Shown here in pieces: positions 44,579 through 53,163 of a stretch of DNA of 64,000 bases. The position numbers and the translations under genes were made by a program. The notes beneath the pieces were generated by a model that did no database searches, was not told where the DNA came from, and worked only from the letters and a program-made list of their open reading frames with translations. The DNA comes from Alphaproteobacteria bacterium (GTDB lineage: Bacteria; Pseudomonadota; Alphaproteobacteria; Micavibrionales; Micavibrionaceae): NCBI GenBank assembly GCA_020443075.1, contig JAGRIU010000056.1:1-64000 (forward strand), written 5' to 3'. The stretch's first letter is position 1; the number at the start of each line of letters is the position of its first letter.

Positions 44579-45244
44579 ATGAGCCTGGAAATCATTTCGA
44601 CAATGCCGGTTTTGAGCTCACCGCTGAACAAGCCGCAGTGCAAAATGTTTAAGGGTTTAATGGACATAAGCGGCGCTCTCGCCGCGCTTATAATCTTTTC
44701 ACCGTTTTTCCTCGTCATTTATGTTCTGGTCAAAAGAGACGGCGGACCTGCTTTTTATGGCCATACACGTATAGGCAAGGGCGGCAAATCATTTAAATGC
44801 TGGAAATTCCGCTCTATGCGTCCCGATGCTGATGCGGTCCTGCAAGAATTGCTGGAAAATGATCCTGCCGCCCGCGCAGAATGGGAACGTGATTTCAAAC
44901 TGCGCCATGACCCGCGTGTCACGAAAATCGGTGCGTTTTTAAGAAAAACCAGCCTCGACGAATGGCCGCAATTTTATAATGTTCTATGCGGCGAGATGAG
45001 CTTGGTCGGCCCGCGCCCCGTCGTGGAAGATGAGCGGAAATATTATGGTGCGTATTGGAAGGATTATCTTGCCGTTAAGCCTGGTATTACGGGCCTGTGG
45101 CAGGTCAGCGGCCGCAATGACACAGGCTATAAGCGCCGTGTAGTGCTGGATAGAGCGTATGTAAGGCGTTGGTCGGCATGGAAAGACATCGCTATAATAT
45201 TCAAAACAGCGAAGGTCATGCTCGTGCGCGATGGAGCTTACTAA
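44579..45244 (+). CDS. Exopolysaccharide initiating sugar-phosphate transferase (ExoY/WcaJ-like)
   Basis: Transfers a sugar-1-phosphate (often galactose or glucose) from UDP-sugar to undecaprenyl phosphate, the first step of exopolysaccharide repeat assembly. The 221 residues have one N-terminal membrane segment (LAALIIFSPFFLVIYVLV), then the conserved KFRSMRPDAD, TSLDEWPQFYNVL, SLVGPRPVV and KPGITGLWQVSGRN. It lacks the extra N-terminal helices of WcaJ, so it is nearest to ExoY. With galE and ugd in the same neighbourhood, a surface polysaccharide is the likely product. No Wzx/Wzy or export genes are in the window. Confidence 0.95.
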   Translation: MSLEIISTMPVLSSPLNKPQCKMFKGLMDISGALAALIIFSPFFLVIYVLVKRDGGPAFYGHTRIGKGGKSFKCWKFRSMRPDADAVLQELLENDPAARAEWERDFKLRHDPRVTKIGAFLRKTSLDEWPQFYNVLCGEMSLVGPRPVVEDERKYYGAYWKDYLAVKPGITGLWQVSGRNDTGYKRRVVLDRAYVRRWSAWKDIAIIFKTAKVMLVRDGAY

Positions 45245-45384
45245 ATACACAGAGCTCTACGTGAGCTTAGTGCTTTTTCAAACATTTTTCAGCAAAACGC
45301 TCTTCACTTTCGCAGCCTAAAAGCCTATCGTTGAGAAAAATTGAACTTAAATACGCCGCAAAAGGCAGGACCCAAGGCAAAACG

Positions 45385-46176
45385 ATGGCTGAAATCAGAT
45401 TACCGAAAAATTCGATTGTCCAAGATGGCAAAAAAGTCGATGTTTCGAACGGAGCAGAAAACGCCAGAACCTTCAGCATTTACCGCTGGTCGCCGGATGA
45501 CGAAGAAAATCCGCGCATGGACAGTTATACCATTAATCTTGACGAATGCGGGCCGATGGTCCTTGATGCCTTGCTCTACATCAAAAACAAAATCGATCCG
45601 ACCCTGACATTGCGCCGTTCTTGCCGCGAAGGCATTTGCGGATCATGCGCGATGAATATCGACGGCACGAATACACTGGCCTGTACCAAAGCCATCGACG
45701 ATGTGCAGGGCGAAGTGAGAGTGAGCCCGCTGCCGCATATGCCGGTCGTCAAAGACCTTGTGCCGGACCTCAATCATGCCTATGCACAATACGCCACGAT
45801 CGAACCGTGGATGAAAACCGACTCGCCGCCGCCCAGCCGCGAGCGTCTGCAAACGCCCGAAGATGCCAATCTGCTCAACGGTGATGATGGGCGCGGCCCC
45901 GCAGGCTGTATCTTGTGTTTTTGTTGCTCGACGTCCTGTCCGTCATACTGGTGGAATGCGGATCGCTTCATGGGCCCGGCCGTGTTGATGCAGGCTTACC
46001 GCTGGATTGCCGACAGCCGCGATGAAGCCGCAGGCGAGCGTCTGGACCAACTCGAAGATCCGTTCCGTTTGTATCGTTGTCACACGATTATGAACTGTAC
46101 GAACACCTGCCCGAAAGGCCTCAATCCGGCCAAATCCATCGCTGAAATCAAAAAACTGATGGCCGTGCGCAAGTAA
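45385..46176 (+). CDS. sdhB: Succinate dehydrogenase iron-sulfur subunit
   Basis: Carries electrons from SdhA to the membrane quinone site in complex II. The 263 residues hold all cluster ligands: [2Fe-2S] in [13 protein letters not shown] and LAC, the [4Fe-4S] ligands in [12 protein letters not shown], and the [3Fe-4S] site in [14 protein letters not shown]. The ATG at 45385 with AAGG upstream is chosen over a TTG at 45331. It stands alone: sdhC, sdhD and sdhA are not next to it, unlike the usual operon. It ends facing an exported unknown protein, with both stop codons inside one hairpin. Confidence 0.97.
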   Translation: MAEIRLPKNSIVQDGKKVDVSNGAENARTFSIYRWSPDDEENPRMDSYTINLDECGPMVLDALLYIKNKIDPTLTLRRSCREGICGSCAMNIDGTNTLACTKAIDDVQGEVRVSPLPHMPVVKDLVPDLNHAYAQYATIEPWMKTDSPPPSRERLQTPEDANLLNGDDGRGPAGCILCFCCSTSCPSYWWNADRFMGPAVLMQAYRWIADSRDEAAGERLDQLEDPFRLYRCHTIMNCTNTCPKGLNPAKSIAEIKKLMAVRK

Positions 46177-46200
46177 TCGCCGTTTTGGGCGGGATTACTT
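46171..46200. terminator. Convergent hairpin spanning two stop codons
   Basis: AAGTAATC (46171-46178) pairs with GATTACTT (46193-46200); GCC/GGC adds to the stem. The stops of sdhB (46174-46176) and of the opposite gene (46195-46197) are both inside. It could stop both transcripts, though no T-run is seen. Confidence 0.5.
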
Positions 46201-46797
46201 CGAAAAAGTTACGCTTGTTTTGCATACGGCGCTCTGCACCTGAATTACGCCTTTTTTTAACACCAGAACCTGCGCACATTCCGAATCGCCTTTCATCGGC
46301 ATGTCTTGGCTCATCCCGCCATCAGGCGTTGGTATACTCATAAACCCGGTTTCGAGAGTGTGTGTTTTGACAACGGCCTGCGTGGCCCAGAAATTAATCT
46401 TGATATCCTTGACTTCGACATGGTTCTCATAGCCCAAAACCCCTTCAACGCCCTCTTTCACGGATTTTATAAAATCAGATTTTCCAAGGTCCAAAGACAT
46501 GTTTTGTGGCTCCATATCTGGAATATGATAGGTAATTGTGCTGGCAAAATGCGCGTTATCACTCAGATGTTTTTCCAGATAGGGCTCTACATTATGCGGC
46601 TGCATCCGCGCCCCGGCGCCCTGTGTAATATGCGTGGTTTCCGTGATAAAATCCGTCACATTGTCTTCGTTCAAGGATTTGATTGGTTCCGATGCCAAAG
46701 CAGGCCATGACATCATCAAGGCAAAGGAAAACAAGCCCAAACACAAATGCGCCTGAAGACCGACACGCAGTGCGAAGTGATGTGCTCCAACGCCCAT
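46195..46797 (-). CDS. Exported protein of unknown function
   Basis: The 200-residue protein has a signal peptide of about 36 residues (hydrophobic LGLFSFALMMSWPALA, cleavage after ALA). The mature part (about 165 residues) looks like a small alpha/beta domain: IKSLNEDNVTDFITETTHI, then several beta strands, with two cysteines near the end. A similar layout occurs in proteins with NTF2-like folds, but I cannot confirm this. Its function is not known. The ATG at 46797 is in a region with a fair GGGCG but no strong Shine-Dalgarno. Confidence 0.72.
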   Translation of the reverse strand: MGVGAHHFALRVGLQAHLCLGLFSFALMMSWPALASEPIKSLNEDNVTDFITETTHITQGAGARMQPHNVEPYLEKHLSDNAHFASTITYHIPDMEPQNMSLDLGKSDFIKSVKEGVEGVLGYENHVEVKDIKINFWATQAVVKTHTLETGFMSIPTPDGGMSQDMPMKGDSECAQVLVLKKGVIQVQSAVCKTSVTFSK

Positions 46798-46895
46798 AAA
46801 ACGAATATTTTCCCCAAAATTTTACAATTGCCCCCACGGCAATCATAAAAGTATGACAGCAAAAAATGAAAACGCTTATAACTTTATCTAAAATT

Positions 46896-47147
46896 TTAGC
46901 TATCAATTCCGATCAGTTTAATCCGCTCACTCTCCCCGCGCAGGATAGAAAACGCAGACTTCGGCTTTTTGAAATGCTGGGAGAGGAGGGCAATCAGAGC
47001 CTTATTCGCTTTGCCTTTTTCAGGCACTGCCGTGACGCAGACTTTTAAGATGTTCTGCCCGCCCGCATCTTCTTCCCAGCCTACAATCGCATTCTTCGAT
47101 GCCTTGGGTGTCAGCTTCACGGTAATCTGCGAAGGCTCAGACATCAA
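46896..47147 (-). CDS. DUF167 (YggU) family protein
   Basis: The 83 residues match the YggU/DUF167 family: VKLTPKASKNAIVGW at the start, LKVCVTAVPEKGKANKALIALLSQHF in the middle, and ILRGESERIKLIGI near the end. The function is not established. It overlaps the start of the nadC gene stop region by 11 bases, so it is coupled to nadC translation. Confidence 0.92.
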   Translation of the reverse strand: MMSEPSQITVKLTPKASKNAIVGWEEDAGGQNILKVCVTAVPEKGKANKALIALLSQHFKKPKSAFSILRGESERIKLIGIDS

Positions 47148-47982
47148 TATCCAGAGCTAGATCCAGTTGCGGTGCGCTGTGCGTCAAAGCACCGATCGAA
47201 ATGACATCCACGCCCGTCTCCGCAATCGCGCGCACAGTTTCTAAACTCACCCCGCCCGAAGCCTCGGTCATCAAGGCTCCGTTCACCATTTCCACGGCTT
47301 TCTTTAAATCCGGAAAATCGAAATTATCCAGCATAACAATATCGGCCTTGCCGTTTTCCAAAACCTCTTCGAGCTGTGCAAGGTTATCGACCTCGATCTC
47401 GATTTTTTGCGTATGCCCGCCCAAAAGCTTGGCCTGATCCAGAGCCTCGCTGATCCCGCCCACGGCCGCAATATGGTTGTCCTTAATCAAAATCGCATCA
47501 TCAAGCCCGAAGCGGTGATTGGCGCCGCCGCCGATCCATACGGCATATTTCTGGAACAAGCGCAGCCCCGGTAAAGTCTTACGCGTATCGCAAATCTCCA
47601 CGCCCGTATCCTTCACCGCCTCGACATAAGAACGCGTCAGGCTCGCCACGCCGCTCATATGACACAGGAAGTTCAGCGCCACCCGCTCGGCGGTCATAAG
47701 GCTGCGCGCCGGGCCTTCGATACTGGCGATCACGTCTCCGGCTTCGATATCCGCGCCGTCCTCGGCGAAAATCTGCATGTCGAAATCAATGTCGGTCAAG
47801 GAAAACGCCGACAGTGCGACAATAAGCCCCGCCAGCCGCCCGCTCTTGCGCGCCCGGATCACCCCGCGCGCCGATAAGCCGGCAGGCAGCAAAATCTGCG
47901 AAGTCGCATCAAACCCGTGCCCTAAATCTTCCTTTAAGGCGGCTTTAACGGCATCTTCGATGAGCAGGGGAGAAAGGTGCAT
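47137..47982 (-). CDS. nadC: Nicotinate-nucleotide pyrophosphorylase (quinolinate phosphoribosyltransferase)
   Basis: Converts quinolinate and PRPP to nicotinate mononucleotide in de novo NAD synthesis. The 281 residues contain the family signatures: AERVALNFLCHMSGVASLT, the TRKTLPGLR substrate loop, GGGANHRFGLDDAILIKDNH and IEVDNLAQLEEVL, DIVMLDNFDFPDL and EASGGVSLETVRAIAETGVDVISIGALT. It begins 4 bases after nadA. Confidence 0.97.
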   Translation of the reverse strand: MHLSPLLIEDAVKAALKEDLGHGFDATSQILLPAGLSARGVIRARKSGRLAGLIVALSAFSLTDIDFDMQIFAEDGADIEAGDVIASIEGPARSLMTAERVALNFLCHMSGVASLTRSYVEAVKDTGVEICDTRKTLPGLRLFQKYAVWIGGGANHRFGLDDAILIKDNHIAAVGGISEALDQAKLLGGHTQKIEIEVDNLAQLEEVLENGKADIVMLDNFDFPDLKKAVEMVNGALMTEASGGVSLETVRAIAETGVDVISIGALTHSAPQLDLALDIDV

Positions 47983-47986
47983 AAGG

Positions 47987-49006
47987 TTAACTCATCTCCA
48001 GCATACGCTGGATCGGCTTGATAGCGCGCGCGGAGAGGTCCGGATCGATATAAACTTCGGGCCCCTCGCTCTGCAAAGCCTTCAAAATTTTCGGCAGCGT
48101 AATGCGCTTCATATGTGGGCACATCTGGCAAGTACCGATCAACTCGACCCCCGGATTGCTGGCGGCAATATTATCGCTCATCGAACATTCGGTATACAGC
48201 ACGGCGCGTTTAGGCTGTTTGTCCTTGATATAGACATCCATCTGCGCAGTCGATCCGGCATAATCGGCCTCGGCGATAACTTCGGGCGGGCATTCCGGAT
48301 GCGCCAGCACCACCACGTCTTCATAGTTTTGGCGCATCTGGCGCACATCCTCGGCCGTGAAGCGTTCATGCACCATGCATGTCCCTTCCCAGAACAGGAT
48401 TTCTGCGCTTGAGCCCTTGTCTTTCAAGGTCTTGGCGACATTTTGCGCCAGAAACTTATCCGGCGTCATCATGACCCGTTGATGCCCCTGCGCGATCAGT
48501 CCCTCAACGATCTTCAGCGCGTTCGAAGACGTGCAGCACACATCGCTTTCCGCCTTCACCGCCGCCGATGTATTCACGTAAGTCACCACCGGCACACCAG
48601 GATATTTCTCTTTCAAGCCCCGCACATCCTCGGCCGTAATCGATTCGGCCAAAGAACATCCGGCCGCCATATCGGGAATAATCACTTTTTTATCGGGGCA
48701 GAGAATTTTCGAGGTCTCGGCCATGAAATGCACGCCGCACTGGATAATCATATCGGCATCACTCTTGGCCGCTTCCTGAGCCAGCATCAAAGAATCGCCA
48801 ACCACGTCGCCCACACCGTAAAACACATCCGGTGTCATATAATTATGCGCCAGAATAACCGCGTTTTTCTCGGCTTTCAGACGGTTGATCTCGTGGATAT
48901 AGGGCGCCAGCGTTTCCCAGTGATCCGGCGCATATTGGGCGCGGAGCTTCTCATAGAGCGGCGCGGTCTCGCGGGCGATCTCATCGGTGTATTGCAAATC
49001 GGGCAT
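47987..49006 (-). CDS. nadA: Quinolinate synthase A
   Basis: Condenses iminoaspartate and dihydroxyacetone phosphate to quinolinate on a [4Fe-4S] cluster. The 339 residues show HNYMTPDVFYGVGDVVGDSL, the first cysteine in QCGVHFMAETSKIL, VCCTSSNA in the middle, and the C-terminal TCQMCPHM. nadC follows at once, but nadB (L-aspartate oxidase) is not in the window, so iminoaspartate must come from an enzyme encoded elsewhere, such as aspartate dehydrogenase or a distant nadB. Confidence 0.97.
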   Translation of the reverse strand: MPDLQYTDEIARETAPLYEKLRAQYAPDHWETLAPYIHEINRLKAEKNAVILAHNYMTPDVFYGVGDVVGDSLMLAQEAAKSDADMIIQCGVHFMAETSKILCPDKKVIIPDMAAGCSLAESITAEDVRGLKEKYPGVPVVTYVNTSAAVKAESDVCCTSSNALKIVEGLIAQGHQRVMMTPDKFLAQNVAKTLKDKGSSAEILFWEGTCMVHERFTAEDVRQMRQNYEDVVVLAHPECPPEVIAEADYAGSTAQMDVYIKDKQPKRAVLYTECSMSDNIAASNPGVELIGTCQMCPHMKRITLPKILKALQSEGPEVYIDPDLSARAIKPIQRMLEMS

Positions 49007-49117
49007 AGTGTCGTTCTTTAAATGTTCACATATCTACAATAAAGAAGTATCTTTCTTATTCCATAGGTCAAGGATGTGCAAGGCATAAGTAAGAGCAAAC
49101 ATAAGGAGGCAACGCAA

Positions 49118-49327
49118 ATGAAGAAATTGATCATAAAATCCAATAAATTGGGCGCATTGCAGGCACAAGTCGCAAGAACAGGAGAGAGCCAAACGATGAA
49201 AGGACAGGAGTATCAGCGAGCATTAGACGAAAGCGGCGTGAGAGATAACATCATAGAAGACACCGAAGAAAACCGAAACGCGCAAAGAGCAGCCCATCAA
49301 AAATATCATAACCTGATGATCGATTAA
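49118..49327 (+). CDS. Small basic/charged protein of unknown function
   Basis: From the ATG at 49118, with a strong AAGGAGG at 49103-49109, it codes for 69 residues. The product is charged, rich in Gln, Glu, Lys and Asn, with no hydrophobic segment or cysteine. It lies 16 bases before rarA, in the same direction, so the two may share a transcript. Nothing in it is recognised. The strong ribosome-binding site is the main support. Confidence 0.65.
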   Translation: MKKLIIKSNKLGALQAQVARTGESQTMKGQEYQRALDESGVRDNIIEDTEENRNAQRAAHQKYHNLMID

Positions 49328-49343
49328 TAAAGGCTAAAACAAA

Positions 49344-50678
49344 ATGCCCGATCTTTTTGCGGTAGACACAAACGAAAGCCTGGACACGGCGGCGGATCAA
49401 AGCCGCCCGCTGGCCGATCGTCTGCGCCCCAAAACGCTGGAAGACGTCGTCGGGCAGGATCATCTGGTCGGCGAGGGCGGCACGCTGATGAAAATGATCA
49501 AAGGCGGGCATTTGCCGAGCCTGATCTTCTGGGGGCCGCCCGGATGCGGGAAAACCACGCTGGCCAAAATTCTCGCCGCCCACACCGATTTGCATTTCGA
49601 ACAGCTCTCGGCCATTTTCTCCGGTGTGGCGGATTTAAGAAAAGTTTTCGAAGCTGCCAAAATCCGCAAAAGAAACGGACAGGGCACGCTTTTGTTCGTC
49701 GATGAAATCCACCGTTTTAACAAATCCCAGCAAGATGCCTTCCTGCCCGTGATGGAAGACGGACGCATAACGCTGGTCGGGGCGACGACCGAAAATCCAT
49801 CCTTTGAACTCAACGCCGCGCTGCTCTCGCGTGCGCAGGTTCTGGGACTCAAAAGACTGGACGAAGCGGCGTTGGAAACCCTGCTGCACAAAGCCGAAAC
49901 GCTAGCAGTGCAGGATCTTCCTCTTACGCCCGAGGCCCGCGCTTTGCTCATCACCATGGCCGACGGCGACGGGCGCTATGCGCTGTCCATGGCCGAGCAG
50001 ATGCTTTCCCTGGGAAAGCATCCCCGCGAAGGCGGGGATCTTGCCCCATTGGACGCGGAAGCACTTCTTTCCCTCCTCCAGCGCCGCGCGCCGCTTTACG
50101 ATAAAGGCAATGACGCGCACTTTAACCTGATCTCCGCCTTCCATAAATCCCTGCGCGCCTCGGACGCGGATGCCGCGCTGTATTGGATGGCAAGAATGCT
50201 CACCGCCGGCGAAGACCCGCATTACATTCTGCGCCGTATGGCCTGCGTCGCCAGCGAAGATATCTCCAACGCTGATCCGCAGGCCCTGCAAACCGTGATG
50301 GCCGCTTGGCAGGCTTTTGATCGTCTCGGCCTGCCCGAAGGCGAACTGGCCATGGCTCAGGCCTGCACCTATCTGGCCACCGCGCCCAAATCCAATGCGT
50401 CCTATAAGGCGCTCAAAGCCGCCAAGGCTGCAGCGAAAGAAACCGGTTCTTTGATGCCGCCGCGCCATGCGATGAACGCGCCGAGCAAAATGATGAAAGC
50501 CCAAGGCTATAGCGATGGTTATATCTATGACCATGATACGCCCGAAGGCTTTTCAGGCCTGAGCTATTTCCCCGATGACCTTCCGCGCGAGGCATTCTAC
50601 CAACCAGTCGAGCGCGGCTTCGAACGGGAAATCAAGAAAAGGTTGGAATATTGGGCAAAAAGGAGAAAGGGCACATAA
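49344..50678 (+). CDS. rarA: Replication-associated recombination protein RarA (MgsA)
   Basis: An AAA+ ATPase that acts at stalled replication forks. The 444 residues show SRPLADRLRPKTLEDVVGQDHLVG near the start, Walker A GPPGCGKTTLAKIL, Walker B LLFVDEIHRF, and the tetramer domain from about residue 260 (DPHYILRRM and LPEGELAMAQACTYLA). Residues 225-234 (LGKHPREGGD) are an insertion coded by a short hairpin repeat; normal relatives read straight from the sensor-2 region to the C-terminal domain. Confidence 0.95.
   Translation: MPDLFAVDTNESLDTAADQSRPLADRLRPKTLEDVVGQDHLVGEGGTLMKMIKGGHLPSLIFWGPPGCGKTTLAKILAAHTDLHFEQLSAIFSGVADLRKVFEAAKIRKRNGQGTLLFVDEIHRFNKSQQDAFLPVMEDGRITLVGATTENPSFELNAALLSRAQVLGLKRLDEAALETLLHKAETLAVQDLPLTPEARALLITMADGDGRYALSMAEQMLSLGKHPREGGDLAPLDAEALLSLLQRRAPLYDKGNDAHFNLISAFHKSLRASDADAALYWMARMLTAGEDPHYILRRMACVASEDISNADPQALQTVMAAWQAFDRLGLPEGELAMAQACTYLATAPKSNASYKALKAAKAAAKETGSLMPPRHAMNAPSKMMKAQGYSDGYIYDHDTPEGFSGLSYFPDDLPREAFYQPVERGFEREIKKRLEYWAKRRKGT
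50019..50040. repeat. Hairpin repeat inside rarA
   Basis: CCCCGC (50022-50027), a 4-base loop and GCGGGG (50032-50037), with flanks GCAT and ATC, match the intergenic unit at 14677 and 491. It codes in frame for about HPREGGD in RarA. Confidence 0.8.
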
Positions 50679-50682
50679 CGCC

Positions 50683-50747
50683 GCATCCTGACGAAAGTCA
50701 GGATCTCTTTGATGATCGGAAAAAAATCCTGATTACTATCAGGATGC
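50683..50747. repeat. Paired hairpin repeat after rarA
   Basis: First hairpin: TCCTGAC (50686-50692) with GTCAGGA (50697-50703). Second: ATCCTGAT (50726-50733) with ATCAGGAT (50738-50745). It lies between the convergent rarA and DMT transporter genes. The two stems differ by compensated changes. Confidence 0.8.
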
Positions 50748-50750
50748 AAC

Positions 50751-51635
50751 TTAATCGGTACGCTGGCTAAAACTCCGCCGTTCGCTTTCGATCAGATAAA
50801 TGCCGCTGGCGATGATGATCCCCGCCCCGATCAGCGTGCGTAAATCCGGTACATCGCCGAAGACGGCATAGCCGATCGCCACGCCCCAGACGATCTGTGA
50901 ATAATGCAGCGGCGCGGCCACCGCATGCCGTGCATAACGAAAACTGCTCGCCACGCCGACCAGCCCTAATGTCAGCATCGCTCCCGTCAAAACAAAGAGA
51001 ACCAAATGCGAAAGCGGCGGGATCACCGGATCAACGAGCGTCAAAGGCACAAGAACAAGCGTATTGATCAAATTCGGATAAAACGCCAGCGACAAAATCG
51101 TTTCATGCGCATCCAGAGGGCGGGCCAGCAGGTTTAATGCGGAGACAAAAAACATTGTGGCAAAGGCCGCCAAAATCCACGGGTTAAAAAAAGCCGGCCC
51201 GGGAGGAAAAGCAATCAAAACACCGGAGAACCCGGCGGCGATCACCAGCCAGTGTTTCAGAGAAACATGTTCTTTATAAACCGGAATGGCCAAAATCGTG
51301 ACAACAAGCGGCGCCAGAAAAAAAATCGTATAGGCCGAAGTGATCGGCATGTGTGAGAATGTCAAAACGGCGCACAGCGCCACGCCCATATTGAAAAACC
51401 CGCGCGCGATATGGATTTTCAACTTTTTCGTCTGCAACGTGCGCTTCATCCCGCCCAGCCACGGCGCAAACAGCAAGCACAGTATAAGCGCGCAGAAATA
51501 GGTCCACGCGACAATCTGCATAATCGGATAATACTGAGCTAACCATTTAGCGCCCGCATCGGACACGCAATAGGCACTAAAACCCATTAGGCCGAAAAGA
51601 ATTGCTTTTTGTGTGGAACCGGGAGTGCTAAACAT
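50751..51635 (-). CDS. EamA/DMT family transporter
   Basis: A membrane transporter of the drug/metabolite superfamily. The 294 residues have about ten hydrophobic segments with two EamA halves (residues about 10-145 and 150-285), typical of this fold. The substrate cannot be told from sequence; many relatives are amino acid, metabolite or riboflavin exporters. It is convergent with rarA and divergent from crcB, with a hairpin repeat on each side. Confidence 0.9.
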   Translation of the reverse strand: MFSTPGSTQKAILFGLMGFSAYCVSDAGAKWLAQYYPIMQIVAWTYFCALILCLLFAPWLGGMKRTLQTKKLKIHIARGFFNMGVALCAVLTFSHMPITSAYTIFFLAPLVVTILAIPVYKEHVSLKHWLVIAAGFSGVLIAFPPGPAFFNPWILAAFATMFFVSALNLLARPLDAHETILSLAFYPNLINTLVLVPLTLVDPVIPPLSHLVLFVLTGAMLTLGLVGVASSFRYARHAVAAPLHYSQIVWGVAIGYAVFGDVPDLRTLIGAGIIIASGIYLIESERRSFSQRTD

Positions 51636-51661
51636 AGGCCTGTGCGTACAAATTTATTGAC

Positions 51662-51709
51662 GTCATCCCCGCTGTTTTAGCGTTTCTAACGAAACGCCGC
51701 GGGGGTGAC
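51662..51709. repeat. Hairpin repeat with long loop upstream of crcB
   Basis: GTCATCCCCGC (51662-51672) pairs with GCGGGGGTGAC (51699-51709); inside lies a second stem GCGTTTC (51680-51686) with GAAACGC (51691-51697). GTCAT/TGAC ends match the boundaries of the other pairs. It takes up most of the 101-base gap before crcB. Confidence 0.75.
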
Positions 51710-51736
51710 AAGTGTAAGAACTTATAAGAGGTTTAA

Positions 51737-52123
51737 ATGATCAGCACAATAGGGGCCGTTGCCTTAGGCGGTGCAATCGGAGCCACAGGGCGCTACGGCG
51801 TCGGCATCGCCGCGGTAAAACTACTGGGCCACGGTTTTCCGTGGGGCACGATGGTTGTCAATATTGCCGGATCATTCGCCATGGGCTTGATCATTGCGGG
51901 CCTTGCCCATATGGACCAATCCTCCCAGGAACTGCGGGCTTTCCTCACGGTTGGCCTTCTGGGCGGTTTTACAACGTTTTCCGCGTTCTCTCTGGATGCG
52001 GTCACGCTTTATGAACGCGGCGCTTTACTGGCCGCTGGCGGCTACGCGCTGGCCTCGGTCACATTCTCGGTTCTGGCGCTGTTTGCCGGATTAATACTCA
52101 TGCGTGGAGTGCTCCCCTCATGA
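51737..52123 (+). CDS. crcB: Fluoride exporter CrcB (Fluc)
   Basis: A small fluoride channel in the inner membrane. The 128 residues have four membrane helices, GTMVVNIAGSFAMGL (the Asn and pore Ser/Gly segment) and GGFTTFSAFSLD (Phe box). TAAGAGG lies upstream. No fluoride riboswitch signature is seen in its short leader. It overlaps the pseudouridine synthase gene by 4 bases (ATGA). Confidence 0.95.
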   Translation: MISTIGAVALGGAIGATGRYGVGIAAVKLLGHGFPWGTMVVNIAGSFAMGLIIAGLAHMDQSSQELRAFLTVGLLGGFTTFSAFSLDAVTLYERGALLAAGGYALASVTFSVLALFAGLILMRGVLPS

Positions 52124-53145
52124 GTGAAAAAACCCTCAGCGACGTTCGGCATATAACAGTCAAGGACGATGACGACGGCCAGCGCCTTGATCGTTGGCTG
52201 AAGAAAAATGTGCCTGAACTCCCCTATATCCTCGCGCAAAAATTCCTGCGCACAGGCCAGATCCGCATCGACGGCAAGCGCGCCAAGCCGGAAAGCAAGC
52301 TCTCCGGTGGTCAGGAAATCCGCATCCCGCCGATCAAACCGCGCATGCGCCCTGATAAACCAAAGCTCAGCGACAAAGACGCAGCCTTCATCAAATCGCT
52401 GGTGATTTATGAAGATGAACATGTGATCGCACTGAACAAACCCTACGGCCTGCCGACGCAGGGCGGCAGCAAGGTCAAAGTCCATATCGACGGCATGCTT
52501 GACGCTTTGGCGGATAAAGAGGGCGTCAAGCCGCGTCTTGTCCACCGCCTCGATAAAGACACCAGCGGCGTTTTGCTTCTTGCGCGTTCGGCCAAAATCG
52601 CCCGCGCATTGGGTGAAAGCTTTAAGGGTCGCGACGTGAAGAAAATCTACTGGGCTTTGACATGCCCGGCGCCCCAATCCATGGACGGCGCGATCAAAGC
52701 GCCGCTGCTCAAGGCTGGCGGCAACAACAAAGAGCGCATGGTCATTGACGAAAAAGAGGGCAAATTCGCCCTCACAGATTTTGTCGTGCTCGAAAACGCA
52801 TACGAAAGCGCCGCCTTCGTTGCCTTTTGGCCGCGCACGGGCCGTACCCACCAGATCCGCGTTCACGCCGAGCTGATCGGCTGCCCGATCGTTGGCGATA
52901 AAAAATATGCGCGCTTGCCCGAACAAACCGAAACCCACGAAGCGCGCCGCAAAGCCGAAGCAAACTTGAAGGAAATGAATTTGGCCGATCGCTTGCATTT
53001 GCATGCGCGGCGTGTGATTCTGCCTCATCCGGCCTCACCGCGTAAAAAACTCGATATCACCGCGCCGTTGCCGCCGGAACTAAAGAAAAGCTGGAAAGCG
53101 CTGGGCTTTAGCCCGAACTTGAAAACCGATCCGTTTGAAACGTAA
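52120..53145 (+). CDS. RluA-family pseudouridine synthase
   Basis: Isomerises uridine to pseudouridine in 23S rRNA (RluC/RluD type) or tRNA. The 341 residues have an N-terminal S4 RNA-binding domain (QRLDRWLKKN to RIDGKRAKPESKL) and the catalytic domain with RLVHRLDKDTSGVLLLAR, where the Asp of HRLDKDTSG is the nucleophile. TGRTHQIRVHAELIGCPIVGD is typical of the C-terminal half. Which position it modifies cannot be told; RluC is likely because of the S4 domain. It overlaps crcB by 4 bases and precedes an AsmA gene. Confidence 0.93.
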   Translation: MSEKTLSDVRHITVKDDDDGQRLDRWLKKNVPELPYILAQKFLRTGQIRIDGKRAKPESKLSGGQEIRIPPIKPRMRPDKPKLSDKDAAFIKSLVIYEDEHVIALNKPYGLPTQGGSKVKVHIDGMLDALADKEGVKPRLVHRLDKDTSGVLLLARSAKIARALGESFKGRDVKKIYWALTCPAPQSMDGAIKAPLLKAGGNNKERMVIDEKEGKFALTDFVVLENAYESAAFVAFWPRTGRTHQIRVHAELIGCPIVGDKKYARLPEQTETHEARRKAEANLKEMNLADRLHLHARRVILPHPASPRKKLDITAPLPPELKKSWKALGFSPNLKTDPFET

Positions 53146-53163
53146 GGACAAGCAGATAAGACA

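Noticed and set aside
51636-51736. Possible fluoride riboswitch before crcB
   Set aside because: The leader is filled by a hairpin repeat and the conserved fluoride-motif bases are not seen.
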